The notes: generated by a model not told the origin, from the letters alone. Shown: positions 40,954 through 49,774, counted from the stretch's first letter. The stretch: 64,000 bases of DNA from Streptomyces cyaneus (GCF_004028635.1 NZ_RQJW01000015.1:62001-126000), one strand, 5' to 3'. Translations and numbers: made by a program.

Positions 40954-41305
40954 TGAGTACCTCCTCAAGGAGCGCGAGGTCGGGCCCGCGACCGGCGTGG
41001 TGGGCCGGGATGGGGTCACGGGCTTCGACATGGCCTGCCTCCAGCAGATCCGTCAGCAGCACCGCGAGAATGTTGAAAGGCAATCCGAGATGGGCGCCGA
41101 GTTCGGCGACCGACAGCGGATCGCGGCAGCGCCGGAGGATCTCCTCGTGCTCGTGCTGCGTGCCCGGTACGGGGGCGGTGCGGGAGACGATGAGGGTTGC
41201 CACGTCGAGGCTCGACGCCGAACCGCCCGGTCCGCTACGTCCCCGGGTGAGGACGTAGTAGCGCTCGAGACCGGACGGGTTCGTGGGCCGGCGGGGAGCA
41301 CTCAT
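40934..41305 (-). CDS. cvnC: Conservon DUF742 protein (CvnC)
   Basis: 123 residues from ATG at 41305, overlapping the cvnB stop (ATGA). The DUF742 pattern is clear: RYYVLTRGRSGPGGSASSLDVATLIV, then the winged-helix-like LSVAELGAHLGLPFNILAVLLTDLLEAGHVEARDPIP. In other conservons this protein contacts the other Cvn subunits; its biochemical role is unsettled. Its last codons overlap the cvnD start. Confidence 0.95.
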   Translation of the reverse strand: MSAPRRPTNPSGLERYYVLTRGRSGPGGSASSLDVATLIVSRTAPVPGTQHEHEEILRRCRDPLSVAELGAHLGLPFNILAVLLTDLLEAGHVEARDPIPAHHAGRGPDLALLEEVLSGLERL

Positions 41306-41712
41306 CCAGAGTGCTCCTCCAGGCGCGGAGTGGTGCCGAGCAGTTCGCCCATCCTGCGCGCCAGGTCCCTCATCTGATGGCCGAGCAGCCCTTGGTCGAG
41401 GCCTTCCCGGGCGAGGACGCCGAGATAGGTCTCCACCCCGGCCCGCACGACGAAGAGGTGGCCGCCGTCCACCTCGATCATCGCCAGCCTGAGCTGCCCC
41501 GCGTACTTGGGGAACTGCTCGGCGACCGGCTGGGCCAGGGCCTGCAGTCCGGCCACCACGGCCGCGAACCGGTCCACGTCGTCGGGGTCTTCGGCACCAA
41601 AGGAGGTGATGGCCTTGCCGTCGCTGGAGGCCACGAGGGCGAAGCGGATCTCCGGGATTGACTCCACCAGATCGCGGAGCGCCCAGCTCACGTCGGTTCC
41701 CTGTTGCGTCAT
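41302..41712 (-). CDS. cvnB: Conservon roadblock/LC7 protein (CvnB)
   Basis: 136 residues. Roadblock fold: WALRDLVESIPEIRFALVASSDGKAITSFGAE at the start and LRLAMIEVDGGHLFVVRAGVETYLGVLARE in the centre. It is MglB-like and thus a likely regulator (GAP-like) of the CvnD GTPase. It follows cvnA by five bases and overlaps cvnC by four. The cytoplasmic dimer would sit between sensor kinase and GTPase. Confidence 0.95.
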   Translation of the reverse strand: MTQQGTDVSWALRDLVESIPEIRFALVASSDGKAITSFGAEDPDDVDRFAAVVAGLQALAQPVAEQFPKYAGQLRLAMIEVDGGHLFVVRAGVETYLGVLAREGLDQGLLGHQMRDLARRMGELLGTTPRLEEHSG

Positions 41713-41717
41713 CTGGA

Positions 41718-43442
41718 CTAGTCGCTCTCTTCAGTGCGGTGCTCGGTGGATCCGCGCCCGGCAGGTGCGGTTTCCTCCTCGGTGGACTCCTCGCCGACCT
41801 CCCGGCCGGCCGTGGCGAAGGCGGCCAGGCCGGCGAACGAGGCGTCCGGCGGGACCGCGGAGACGACGGTCTCCTCGGTCCGTTCCCGGCGCTCGGCCGG
41901 CTGAGGTGCGGCCGCCTCGTTGCGTTTGCTGCGGCGCCGGGGCAGTCCGCCGGGCGTGGTGTCCACGGCCTCGCCGGGTTCGGCCGTCCATTCGGCGGCG
42001 GCCGCCGTGCGCACCGGGGCGGCCTCGGCCGGCTGGGCCGCCGGGGTCGCGGCGGTGGCCGGGGCGGCGGCGGGCAGCGGGCTGAAGTACTTGTGCGGAA
42101 CCACCACCACCACCGAAGTGCCGAGCCAGGGCGAGTCCGCGAAGGTGACGCGGATGCCGTAGCGCCGGGCGAGTGCACCGACGACGCGCAGGCCGAGGCT
42201 GGCGTCCTCGGAGATGCCGCCGATGCCCGGTCCGGCCGCGGTGCCGGTCAGGGCGTCCTCGGCCTCGCGCTTCTTCTCGTCGCTCAGGCCCTTGCCGGAG
42301 TCCTGGATCTCGATGCCGACGCCGTTGGGCACCTCCTTGCCGGAGACCAGCACGGGCTCGCTGGGCGGCGAGTAGCGGGCCGCGTTGTCCAGCAAGTGCG
42401 CGAAGATCAGCGTGAGGTGGTCCACCAGGCCGCCGTCCACGCCGAGTTCGGGCAGGTGGCGGACCTCGACGCGGTGGAAGTCCTTGATCCGGCCGATACC
42501 GCCGCGCACCACGCTGAGCAGGCGCTGCGGCTCCTGCCACTGCCGTCCCGGCCGGTCCGAGCCGCCGAGCACGCCGATGCTCGCGGCGAGCGAGTCGGCG
42601 GGGCCGAGCTCCTGGTCCAGCTCCATCAGACCGCGGGCCACGGCGGGCAGCCGCCCGTGCTCGCCCTGCATCTCGTGCAGGCGGCCACGGAGCTTGCTGG
42701 TCAGCACGTGGATACGGTTGCCGATGCTGATGACGGCCTGTTCGGCGGAGGTCGAGCGGTTGAACTCCTCCTCCACGCCGATCAGGGCGGTGCGCAGCAC
42801 CTTGCGCAGTTCGGCCTGCAGGTCGGCGCTGACCTTGGCGCACTGGTTGGCCGCGGGCAGCAGGTCGTCGATGGCCTCGCCGGCGCGCAGCTGCTTCAGG
42901 GCCTCGGGCAGCTGCTCGTTCGCCAGCCGGGCGACCGCGTCCTGCTGGTGCGCGAGCTGCTCCTGCCAGACCTCGGCCCGGTCGGTGAGCTGGGACTCGT
43001 ACGACGACACCTGGGCGGTGAGGCGCTCCTCGAAGGCGCGTGCCTGCTCGGCCAGTTGGGCCTCGTAGGCCGAGCGCTGCTCCGCGAGCTGCGCCTCGTA
43101 CGCGCCGGACTGCTCCGTGAGCTGCCCCTCCAGGGAGGCGCGGTCCGCGGTGAACTTCCGCTCCAGGCCCGCCACATGCTGCTGCCACTGCTGCGAGTGC
43201 TCGGCCTGCGTCGCGCGGAAGGAACCCTCCGAGCGGCTCAGCTGGGTGCGGGTGCGGATCAGCAGCCGTACGCAGACGGCGCTCGCGGCCGTCGCCGCGA
43301 CACCCGCGACACCGGCGGTTATTCGCTCGGAGCTCATGAACGTGGCGGCAACCGTCCCGCCTCCTAAAGCCAGCGGCATCAGCCACCAGCTGTACCAGGC
43401 GACAGGGGCCCGCGCCGCCGGCGGCGGAGTGGCGAGTTCCAT
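41718..43442 (-). CDS. cvnA: Conservon sensor kinase-like protein (CvnA)
   Basis: 574 residues from ATG at 43442, placed five bases after AAGGA; ATG at 43448 is the alternative. Two membrane helices (about 15-60), then a long coiled coil (about 70-165) with the repeat YEAQLAEQ-RSAYEAQLAEQ, a nitrate-sensor-like helical region, and a HATPase domain (HLLDNAARYSPPSEPVLVSG N-box; IQDSGKGLSDEKK). No HisKA phosphoacceptor His is evident, usual for conservon kinases. The C-terminal 130 residues are Ala/Pro-rich and disordered. First gene of the cvnABCDE operon; the promoter should lie in the 260 bases upstream. Confidence 0.93.
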   Translation of the reverse strand: MELATPPPAARAPVAWYSWWLMPLALGGGTVAATFMSSERITAGVAGVAATAASAVCVRLLIRTRTQLSRSEGSFRATQAEHSQQWQQHVAGLERKFTADRASLEGQLTEQSGAYEAQLAEQRSAYEAQLAEQARAFEERLTAQVSSYESQLTDRAEVWQEQLAHQQDAVARLANEQLPEALKQLRAGEAIDDLLPAANQCAKVSADLQAELRKVLRTALIGVEEEFNRSTSAEQAVISIGNRIHVLTSKLRGRLHEMQGEHGRLPAVARGLMELDQELGPADSLAASIGVLGGSDRPGRQWQEPQRLLSVVRGGIGRIKDFHRVEVRHLPELGVDGGLVDHLTLIFAHLLDNAARYSPPSEPVLVSGKEVPNGVGIEIQDSGKGLSDEKKREAEDALTGTAAGPGIGGISEDASLGLRVVGALARRYGIRVTFADSPWLGTSVVVVVPHKYFSPLPAAAPATAATPAAQPAEAAPVRTAAAAEWTAEPGEAVDTTPGGLPRRRSKRNEAAAPQPAERRERTEETVVSAVPPDASFAGLAAFATAGREVGEESTEEETAPAGRGSTEHRTEESD

Positions 43443-43708
43443 CTGCATCCTTACAAGCAACACGATCGAACAGGGGGGGTGTGCAAGGGGGAAGCGCACT
43501 GTTCCATGCGCACCGCGAGACGACCGATCGCGACCGAGTCAACTCGCAGCGCCGAACGGGAGCTTATCGGGTTTGAACGCAAAAGGATCAACCTGACAGC
43601 TTGGCGGAAGTGAGGGTTCCATCACTGTCAGCCAAGAGCACAAACATCGACAAATACCTTTACTGACCTGCACAGTTGGAGAAATCGACGCCGCGGTTCA
43701 CGCGGGGT

Positions 43709-44557
43709 TCACTTGCAGCCCATGCCGTCCTTCACCTGGGGCCAGGCCTCGACACCGTCCGGGGTGCGGACGTACGCCGTGGACTTGTCGTCGGTCAACC
43801 ACAGCCGCCGCTCGCCGTGCCGGTATCCGGTGTCGTGCGCGTCGTCGGGCATGGGTACGTCGCCGTCGTAGGCGGCGTTCAGCATGCCGGGGTCGAGTAC
43901 CCCGTCGGGATCACGGGCGTACAGCTTGCGGTCCCGGTACACGCCGAGTCCGAGGAAGTGCGCCTGCTGCCAGTCGCAGTGGGCCGATCCGGCGGAGCTG
44001 CTGATCTCGGTGATCGGCACCCGGTGGCCGGCCTCGTCGGTCCAGATCTCGTACTCCATGGTGGCCGTGAAGCTCTCGGGGAGTTCTGCGGGGTCGCAGG
44101 AGGCGCTGGTCTCCGGGCCCCAACCGGGGCGGTCCTTACGGTCCTCGGCCACGACGACCGCTACCTTCGTCCGCCCGTCGACGTCGTAGGAGAACAGGAC
44201 CCGGCCGTTCTCCTCCCGCTCCACGCGGTAGCCGGACCGCGGCACGTCGGGCTGCTCGATCTCGAAGTAGGCGCCGAGGCCGTCCTCGGGCGTGGATCCG
44301 CCGTCGCCCTCGCTCCAAGGTTCGCTGCGGCCACCGGAGTAGATCTCCCCGTCGCACTCCAGCGCCCGGCCGGCGGCGCCCGACTCGATGCGTGTCGCCC
44401 GCGGGCCGTCCTCGTCGAGGCTGCGGACGGGCACGTACAGCGGTCCGTCGTACGGCGCGGCAGGCGCTGTGCCCGCCACGACCAGGTCCTCCTCGGTACC
44501 GCACCCCGCGACCGCCGTCGCCGCCAGCACCGCCACCACCACGAGCCCTCTGCGCAT
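43709..44557 (-). CDS. Lipoprotein of unknown function
   Basis: 282 residues. Signal with lipobox: RRGLVVVAVLAATAVAGC-GTEED. The mature part has no recognised domain; notable are SGGRSEPWSEGDGGSTPEDGLGAYFEIEQPD and paired Cys (ECDGEIYSG, SASCDPAEL, AHCDWQQAHF, GMGCK) that could form two disulfides outside the membrane. It resembles streptomycete surface lipoproteins without known role. It lies downstream of the GlxA-type gene on the same strand, 65 bases apart, so co-transcription is possible. Confidence 0.75.
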   Translation of the reverse strand: MRRGLVVVAVLAATAVAGCGTEEDLVVAGTAPAAPYDGPLYVPVRSLDEDGPRATRIESGAAGRALECDGEIYSGGRSEPWSEGDGGSTPEDGLGAYFEIEQPDVPRSGYRVEREENGRVLFSYDVDGRTKVAVVVAEDRKDRPGWGPETSASCDPAELPESFTATMEYEIWTDEAGHRVPITEISSSAGSAHCDWQQAHFLGLGVYRDRKLYARDPDGVLDPGMLNAAYDGDVPMPDDAHDTGYRHGERRLWLTDDKSTAYVRTPDGVEAWPQVKDGMGCK

Positions 44558-44622
44558 TCCTGCCCCCGTCCTGGCCGCTTTCCTTGATCCTTCGACGCGG
44601 CGGAGGCCGGGAACGTTCGCTT

Positions 44623-45585
44623 CTACGGCGCGTCAGCCGCCTGGAACGTACGGCGATATGCCTGCGGCGAGACCCCGATCGCGGCATGAAGGTGCTGGCG
44701 CAGGGAGGCTCCCGTGGCGAAGCCGACCTGGCCTGCGATGTGGTCCACCGGCAGATCGCTGGACTCCAGCAGATGCCGGGCGCGGGCGACGCGCTGCTGG
44801 ATCAGCCAGCGGCCGGGGCTGAGGCCGACCTCGTCGTTGAAGCGGCGGGCGAAGGTGCGCAGGCTCATCCGGGCGTGGACGGCAAGGTCGGTCAGGGTCA
44901 GGGGTTCGTCGAGGTGCTCCAGGGCCCAGGCGCGGGTGGCGGCGGTACTCGCGGCGCCGCTCTCCGGGACCGGCTGCTCGATGTACTGGGCCTGGCCACC
45001 GTCCCGGAAGGGGGGCACGACGCAGCGCCGGGCCACGGCGTTGGCGAGCTCATGGCCATGGTCGGTACGGACGATGTGCAGGCAGACGTCGACGCCGGAG
45101 GCGGCGCCGGCCGAGGTGAGGATGCGGCCGTCGTGCACGAAGAGGACGTCCGGGTCCAGGTCGACGTGCGGGAAGCGACGCCGGAACGGTTCGGTCACCT
45201 GCCAGTGCGTGGTGGCCCTGCGGCCGTCCAGGAGGCCCGCCGCGGCGAGGACGAAGGCGGCGGTGCAGATCGACACGATGCGGGCGTCCGGGCGGATGAG
45301 CGCAAGCGCGTCGGCGACCTCGGCGGGCAGCTCCACGGGGATGTACGGGGCCGCCATGGAGGCGACGACCACGGTGTCGGCCGTGGCGAGGATCTCCGGT
45401 CCGTGCTGGACGCCGATCGTGAAGTCCGCGTTGGTGCGCACCGGCCTGCCGTCGACACTGCAGGTCAGCACCTCGTACCGGCCGTCGGCGGCGCCGAAGA
45501 TCCGGCTGGGGATGCCCAGCTCGAATGGGTAGACGCCCTCCAGGGCCAGCACCACGACCCGTTCCACATGCCTCTCACCGCTCAT
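44623..45585 (-). CDS. GlxA-type regulator (DJ-1/PfpI domain plus AraC helix-turn-helix)
   Basis: 320 residues. The DJ-1/PfpI-like domain (about 8-170) has VVVLALEGVYPFELGIPSRIFG and VSICTAAFVLAAAGLLDGRRATTHW, the nucleophile-elbow Cys in SICTAAF. AraC-type DNA-binding domain at about 215-315 (LTDLAVHARMSLRTFARRFNDEVGLSPGRWLIQQRVARARHLLE). Such proteins often activate catabolic genes for amines or quaternary ammonium compounds. It is divergent from a quinone-oxidoreductase-like gene across a 10-bp inverted repeat whose left arm overlaps this start codon. Confidence 0.92.
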   Translation of the reverse strand: MSGERHVERVVVLALEGVYPFELGIPSRIFGAADGRYEVLTCSVDGRPVRTNADFTIGVQHGPEILATADTVVVASMAAPYIPVELPAEVADALALIRPDARIVSICTAAFVLAAAGLLDGRRATTHWQVTEPFRRRFPHVDLDPDVLFVHDGRILTSAGAASGVDVCLHIVRTDHGHELANAVARRCVVPPFRDGGQAQYIEQPVPESGAASTAATRAWALEHLDEPLTLTDLAVHARMSLRTFARRFNDEVGLSPGRWLIQQRVARARHLLESSDLPVDHIAGQVGFATGASLRQHLHAAIGVSPQAYRRTFQAADAP

Positions 45586-45620
45586 GGCACGATCCTATCG
45601 AAGGTTGGCAATCGTGCCAT
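45584..45620. promoter_or_regulatory. 10-bp inverted repeat in the GlxA/oxidoreductase divergent promoter
   Basis: ATGGCACGAT (45584-45593) and ATCGTGCCAT (45611-45620), a perfect inverse pair 17 bases apart. It begins at the GlxA start codon and ends 35 bases before the oxidoreductase start. A probable regulator site or promoter-overlapping operator. Confidence 0.65.
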
Positions 45621-45655
45621 TTTCCTGTGCGGCGGTCCCCGGCAGCCTTTTCCCC

Positions 45656-46606
45656 ATGAGCACTGTGAACACGATGCGAGCCATCAGCCAGGACGTCCTC
45701 GGCGGTCCCGAGGTCCTGAAGGAAGTAGAAATCGAGCGTCCGACGCCGCGCCCGAACGAGGTGCTGGTCCGCGTCCGCGCCGCCGGCGTCAACCCGACCG
45801 ACTGGAAGCACCGCGCGACCGGCGGTTTCCTGGGCGAGCCGCCCTTCGTCCTCGGCTGGGACGTCTCCGGCGTGGTCGAGGCGGTCGGTATCGGCGTCGC
45901 CCGGTTCAAGCCCGGCGACGAGGTCTTCGGGATGCTGTCGTACCCGTTCGGCCACGGCTCGCACGCCGAGTACGTCACCGCGCCGGCGCGCACCTTCGCG
46001 CACAAGCCGGCCTCGATCGACCACACGCAGGCGGGCGCGCTGCCGCTGGTCTCCCTCACCGCCTGGCAGGCCCTGGTCGAGTACGCCGACGTGCAGCCGG
46101 GGCAGCGGGTGCTGATCCACGCGGCCGCCGGCGGGGTCGGGCACGTGGCCGTGCAGATCGCCAAGGCGCGCGGCGCCCATGTGATCGGCACGGCGAGCGC
46201 GGGCAAGCACGAGTTCCTGCGGAGCCTCGGCGCGGACGAGGTGATCGACTACCGGGAGACGGACTTCACCGAGGCCGTGAAGGACGTGGACGTCGTACTG
46301 GACACGCTGGGCGGTGAGACGTCCGTGCGTTCGCTGAAGGTGCTGCGCCCGGGCGGGCTCGTCGTCTCGATCCTGCCGGTCGGGTCGGACGAGTTTTACG
46401 AGGAGGCCGAGCGGCTCGGGGTACGGGCCGTGCGGATGCTCGTGGACGCCGACCGGGCCGATCTGCGGGCGATCGCCGACCTGGTCGACCAGGGGCAGTT
46501 GCACGCCGAGATCGCCGGTACCTTCCCGCTGGCCGATGCCGCCGAAGCACACGCGCTCGGCGACACCGGCCGGACCACGGGGAAGCTGGTCCTGGTGATG
46601 GACTGA
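45656..46606 (+). CDS. Zinc-less medium-chain oxidoreductase (quinone reductase type)
   Basis: 316 residues from ATG at 45656 (MSTVNTMRAISQDV). Quinone-oxidoreductase hallmarks: RVRAAGVNPTDWKHRATGGF at the start of the catalytic domain, and the NADPH-binding VLIHAAAGGVGHVAVQIAKARGAHVIGTA. No structural-zinc Cys cluster, unlike the neighbouring alcohol dehydrogenase. It reduces quinones or enones with NADPH. It is divergent from and probably controlled by the GlxA-type regulator. Confidence 0.92.
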   Translation: MSTVNTMRAISQDVLGGPEVLKEVEIERPTPRPNEVLVRVRAAGVNPTDWKHRATGGFLGEPPFVLGWDVSGVVEAVGIGVARFKPGDEVFGMLSYPFGHGSHAEYVTAPARTFAHKPASIDHTQAGALPLVSLTAWQALVEYADVQPGQRVLIHAAAGGVGHVAVQIAKARGAHVIGTASAGKHEFLRSLGADEVIDYRETDFTEAVKDVDVVLDTLGGETSVRSLKVLRPGGLVVSILPVGSDEFYEEAERLGVRAVRMLVDADRADLRAIADLVDQGQLHAEIAGTFPLADAAEAHALGDTGRTTGKLVLVMD

Positions 46607-46610
46607 CGGA

Positions 46611-46650
46611 TGACCGGTGCTGACCGGTGCTGACCGGTGCTGACCGGCGT
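46611..46650. repeat. Four 10-bp tandem repeats at a convergent gene end
   Basis: TGACCGGTGC repeated three times exactly (46611, 46621, 46631) and once as TGACCGGCGT (46641). It fills the 43 bases between the stop codons of the quinone reductase and the convergent alcohol dehydrogenase. Confidence 0.95.
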
Positions 46651-47756
46651 CAGAACGTGAGCACGGGCTTGATCGCCTTGCCCGCGCCCATGTCCCGCAC
46701 CGCCTGGCCGATCTCCGCGAACGGATAGGTGCTGATCAGGCGGTGCAGCGGGAGCCGCCCCTCCTTCACCAGCCGGACCAGGGCAGGAATGAAGGTCCGC
46801 GTCTCGGCGTCGCCGAGGGTGAGTCCGACGACCTGCTTGCCGCCGAGCAACCCGTTGACGTCCAGGGCGACTTCGGTGCCGAACGGCGGGGCGCCGACGA
46901 CGACCAGGGTGCCGCGGGCGGCGAGCGCGTCGACGCCCTGGCGCAGGACTCCGACGTTGCCCGTGGTCTCCACGACGCCGTCGACGCCCTGGCCGCCGGT
47001 GATCCCGGCGAGCGCCTCGGCGAGGTCCGCCTCGGCGGCGTTGACGGTGTGGGTGGCACCCAACTCCTTGGCCAGCGACAGGCGTTCACCGACCCGGTCG
47101 ACGGCGACGATGTTGGTGGCGGGGGTGAGGGCGGCGGCCATGACCGCGGACAGGCCGACGGCTCCGGCGCCGAGGACGACGACCGTGCTTCCGGTGACCG
47201 GCTTCAGTACGTTCCAGACGGCGCCGACTCCGGTCTGGACGCCGCAACCCAGCGGGGCGATGGACTCCAACGGCACGTCGGGGTCGACCTTCACCAGGCT
47301 GCGCTCGTCCACCAACGCCCGCTCGGCGAAGGACGACTGCCCGAAGAAGTGCCCGCCGAGCTCCTCGTCGCCCCGGCTGATGGTGCCGGTGCCGTCGGCC
47401 CGGCGGCCGCCGATGAGGTTCAGCGGCAGCCAGGTCGCGCAGTACGCCGGGTGCCCGCCACGGCAGTTGCGGCAGTCGCCGCAGGAGGTGAAGGACAGTA
47501 CGACGTGGTCGCCCGGCGCGACGCCGGTGACGGCCGTACCGACGGCCTCGACGACGCCCGCGCCCTCGTGACCGAGGACGCCGGGGAGCGGGAAGGGCAG
47601 TGCGCCGCTCGCCACGCCGAGGTCCGTGTGACACAGGCCGGTCGCCACCATGCGTACGACTGCTTCGTGCGGTCCGGGCTCGGCGAGCTCCACGTCGGAG
47701 AGGGTGAAGGGCGCTCCGCCGGACTCGACGACGGCGGCACGGGTGGGGATGGACAT
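46650..47756 (-). CDS. Zinc-dependent alcohol dehydrogenase (aryl/benzyl-alcohol type)
   Basis: 368 residues from ATG at 47756 with AAGGAG nine bases upstream. Catalytic zinc ligands: Cys in TGLCHTDLGVASG, His-Glu in LGHEGAGVV, Cys in PLGCGVQTGVGAVWN; structural zinc in CGDCRNCRGGHPAYC; NAD-binding VVVLGAGAVGLSAVMAAAL. The spacing and CHTD fit aryl-alcohol (XylB-like) dehydrogenases. It is the second gene of an operon with the aldehyde dehydrogenase, 25 bases apart: alcohol to aldehyde here, aldehyde to acid by the partner. Controlled by the MarR repressor at 49337 through twin operators (inference). Confidence 0.93.
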   Translation of the reverse strand: MSIPTRAAVVESGGAPFTLSDVELAEPGPHEAVVRMVATGLCHTDLGVASGALPFPLPGVLGHEGAGVVEAVGTAVTGVAPGDHVVLSFTSCGDCRNCRGGHPAYCATWLPLNLIGGRRADGTGTISRGDEELGGHFFGQSSFAERALVDERSLVKVDPDVPLESIAPLGCGVQTGVGAVWNVLKPVTGSTVVVLGAGAVGLSAVMAAALTPATNIVAVDRVGERLSLAKELGATHTVNAAEADLAEALAGITGGQGVDGVVETTGNVGVLRQGVDALAARGTLVVVGAPPFGTEVALDVNGLLGGKQVVGLTLGDAETRTFIPALVRLVKEGRLPLHRLISTYPFAEIGQAVRDMGAGKAIKPVLTF

Positions 47757-47781
47757 CTGACGAATCTCCTTGGCAGTGCGC

Positions 47782-49239
47782 TCAGTCGAGCGAGACGACG
47801 ACGGACTTGGTGGTGGTGTAGGCGTCGAGCGCCTCGGGACCGTACTCGCGGCCGAAGCCGGAGTCCTTGACGCCGCCGAAGGGGACCGCGGGGTCGAGCA
47901 TCGCCCAGTCGTTGACCCAGACGATGCCGGCCTGAAGCCGGTCGGCGACGCGGTGGGCGCGGGCCAGGTTGCCGGTCTGGACACCGGAGGCCAGACCGTA
48001 CGGCGTGGAGTTGGCGAGCTCGACGGCCTCGTCCTCGGAGTCGAAGGGCTGGACGGTGAGGACCGGGCCGAAGATCTCCTCCTGGATCACGCGGGAGTCG
48101 TTCGGCAGGTCGGCGATCACGGTGGGCTTGTAGTAGTAGCCGCCGTCGAGGTCGAGCCGCTCACCGCCGCAGACGATACGGCCGCCCTCCTTGCGGGCCA
48201 GGTCGACGTACTCCTCGACCTTGCGCAGGTGCCGCTCCCCCGCCATCGGGCCGACCACGGTCTCGGGCTTGCGCGGGTCGCCGAGCGGTACCCCGGGCAC
48301 GGCGTCGGCGAGGATGCCGAGCAGCGTGCTGTAGACCGGGCGCGCCACCAGCAGCCGCGGGCCGCCCATGCAGAACTGCCCGGTGTTGAAGACGAACCCC
48401 TTGATGACCGCGCCCACGGCCTTCTCCAGGTCCGCGTCCTCGAAGACGAGGTGGGCCGCGTTGCCGCCGAGCTCCATGGTCACGGGCTTGAGCGCCTCAC
48501 CGGCGATACCCGCGACCTTCCGGCCGACGCCGGTCGAGCCGGTGAAGGCGACCTTGTCCACCCCGGCGTGCCGAAGGAGCGCCTCGCCGGCCGCGGGGCC
48601 GCCGGTGACGACGTTGACCACGCCGTCGGGGACGCCGGCCCGCTTGAAGAGCTCGGCCATGTACAGCGCGCTGAGCGGAGTCTCCTCGGCCGGCTTGTGC
48701 ACCACCGTGTTGCCCGCCGCCAGCGCCGGGGCGATCTTCGAACCGGCCAGGATCAGCGGGAAGTTGTACGGGGTGATCGCCGCGACCACACCGATCGGCC
48801 GGCGCCGGACGTAGGCGAGGGCGTTCATGGGGGTGTCACGGAGGGCGCCGTCAAGGGAGTGGGCGAGGGCGGCGAAGTGCTCGTAGTCGTTGGCCGCGTT
48901 GGTGACGTCGACGGCGTGCGCGAGCGTGATCGGCTTGCCGACGTCGCGGCTCTCCAGCTCCGCGATGGTGTCGGCGTTCTCCCGGATCAGCTCGGCGACC
49001 CGGTGCAGCACCCTGCCCCGCTCGCGGCCGCTCAGCCCGGACCAGGCGCCGCCGTCGAAGGCGTCCCGCGCCGCGCGCACGGCCGCGTCCACGTCGGCGG
49101 CACCGGCGTCCGCGACGGTCGTGACGACCGCGCCCCGGGACGGGTCGACCACCTCGGTGCGCGCTCCGTCGGCAGCCTCACGCCACTGGCCCCCGATGAA
49201 CAACCGACCGGGTTCGATCTCGAAGGTGGTCATCGCCAC
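47782..49239 (-). CDS. NAD(P)-dependent aldehyde dehydrogenase (aromatic aldehyde type)
   Basis: 485 residues, full ALDH length. Catalytic Cys in VFNTGQFCMGGPRLLV, general-base Glu in VTMELGGNAAHLVFEDADLEKA, NAD-binding VVTGGPAAGEALLRHAGVDKVAFTGSTGVGRKVAG, and the Asn in ITPYNFPLILAGSKIAPAL. GQFCMGG and the pairing with an aryl-alcohol dehydrogenase suggest benzaldehyde/vanillin-type substrates, not proven. Divergent from the marR-type gene; twin inverted repeats sit in the 97-base gap. Confidence 0.95.
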   Translation of the reverse strand: MAMTTFEIEPGRLFIGGQWREAADGARTEVVDPSRGAVVTTVADAGAADVDAAVRAARDAFDGGAWSGLSGRERGRVLHRVAELIRENADTIAELESRDVGKPITLAHAVDVTNAANDYEHFAALAHSLDGALRDTPMNALAYVRRRPIGVVAAITPYNFPLILAGSKIAPALAAGNTVVHKPAEETPLSALYMAELFKRAGVPDGVVNVVTGGPAAGEALLRHAGVDKVAFTGSTGVGRKVAGIAGEALKPVTMELGGNAAHLVFEDADLEKAVGAVIKGFVFNTGQFCMGGPRLLVARPVYSTLLGILADAVPGVPLGDPRKPETVVGPMAGERHLRKVEEYVDLARKEGGRIVCGGERLDLDGGYYYKPTVIADLPNDSRVIQEEIFGPVLTVQPFDSEDEAVELANSTPYGLASGVQTGNLARAHRVADRLQAGIVWVNDWAMLDPAVPFGGVKDSGFGREYGPEALDAYTTTKSVVVSLD

Positions 49240-49270
49240 TCCTCAGCCTCATCGCCAAGATTTCAACCAA

Positions 49271-49281
49271 CAGGATTCCTG
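49271..49281. promoter_or_regulatory. MarR operator 1
   Basis: CAGGA-T-TCCTG, perfect five-base arms, 32 bases upstream of the aldehyde dehydrogenase start. It shares the ACAGG...CCTG core with operator 2. Confidence 0.65.
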
Positions 49282-49302
49282 CGTGTTCGCAGTCTCATTA
49301 CA

Positions 49303-49317
49303 GACAGGTTTCCTGTC
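49303..49317. promoter_or_regulatory. MarR operator 2
   Basis: GACAGG-TTT-CCTGTC, perfect six-base arms, 20 bases upstream of the marR-type start codon; its centre is 34 bases from that of operator 1. Confidence 0.7.
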
Positions 49318-49336
49318 AATGCTCTAGGGTGAACTC

Positions 49337-49774
49337 ATGCTCGACTCCCAGGCAACCAAGGCACCTCCGTCGCTTCTCTACATGGTGAAGCAGGTGGAGC
49401 TCGTCGTGCGCTCCCACCTGGACGAACTGGTCAAGCCGTCCGGGATCACCGCGCTGCAGTACACCGCGCTCACCGTGCTGCAGCGGCACGACGGACTGTC
49501 GGCCGCACAGCTGGCGCGCGACTCGTTCGTCACGGCGCAGTCGATCGCGGATCTGGTGCGCAGCCTGGAGAGCCGCGGGCTCGTCCGCCGGGAGCGCAAC
49601 CCGCGCAATCGCCGGGAGCTGCTGATCCTGCTGACCGACGCGGGGCGCGAGCTGCTCACGCGGCACGAGGAGTCCGTGCGGGAGCTGGAGGAGCGGATGG
49701 TGCGGGACCTCACGGCCCATCAGACCGAGCAGTTCCGCCAGGCACTCACGAAGGCCTGGCACGCGCTGTCGTAG
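49337..49774 (+). CDS. MarR-family repressor
   Basis: 145 residues. Winged helix-turn-helix (ALQYTALTVLQRHDGLSAAQLARDSFVTAQSIADLVRSLESRGLVRRERNPRNRRELLILLTDAGREL) between dimerisation helices. Divergent from the aldehyde/alcohol dehydrogenase operon; two CAGG-N-CCTG palindromes lie between, one near each start, so it probably represses both. Inducer perhaps an aromatic aldehyde or acid. MarR proteins of this layout often sense phenolic compounds (family knowledge). Confidence 0.94.
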   Translation: MLDSQATKAPPSLLYMVKQVELVVRSHLDELVKPSGITALQYTALTVLQRHDGLSAAQLARDSFVTAQSIADLVRSLESRGLVRRERNPRNRRELLILLTDAGRELLTRHEESVRELEERMVRDLTAHQTEQFRQALTKAWHALS

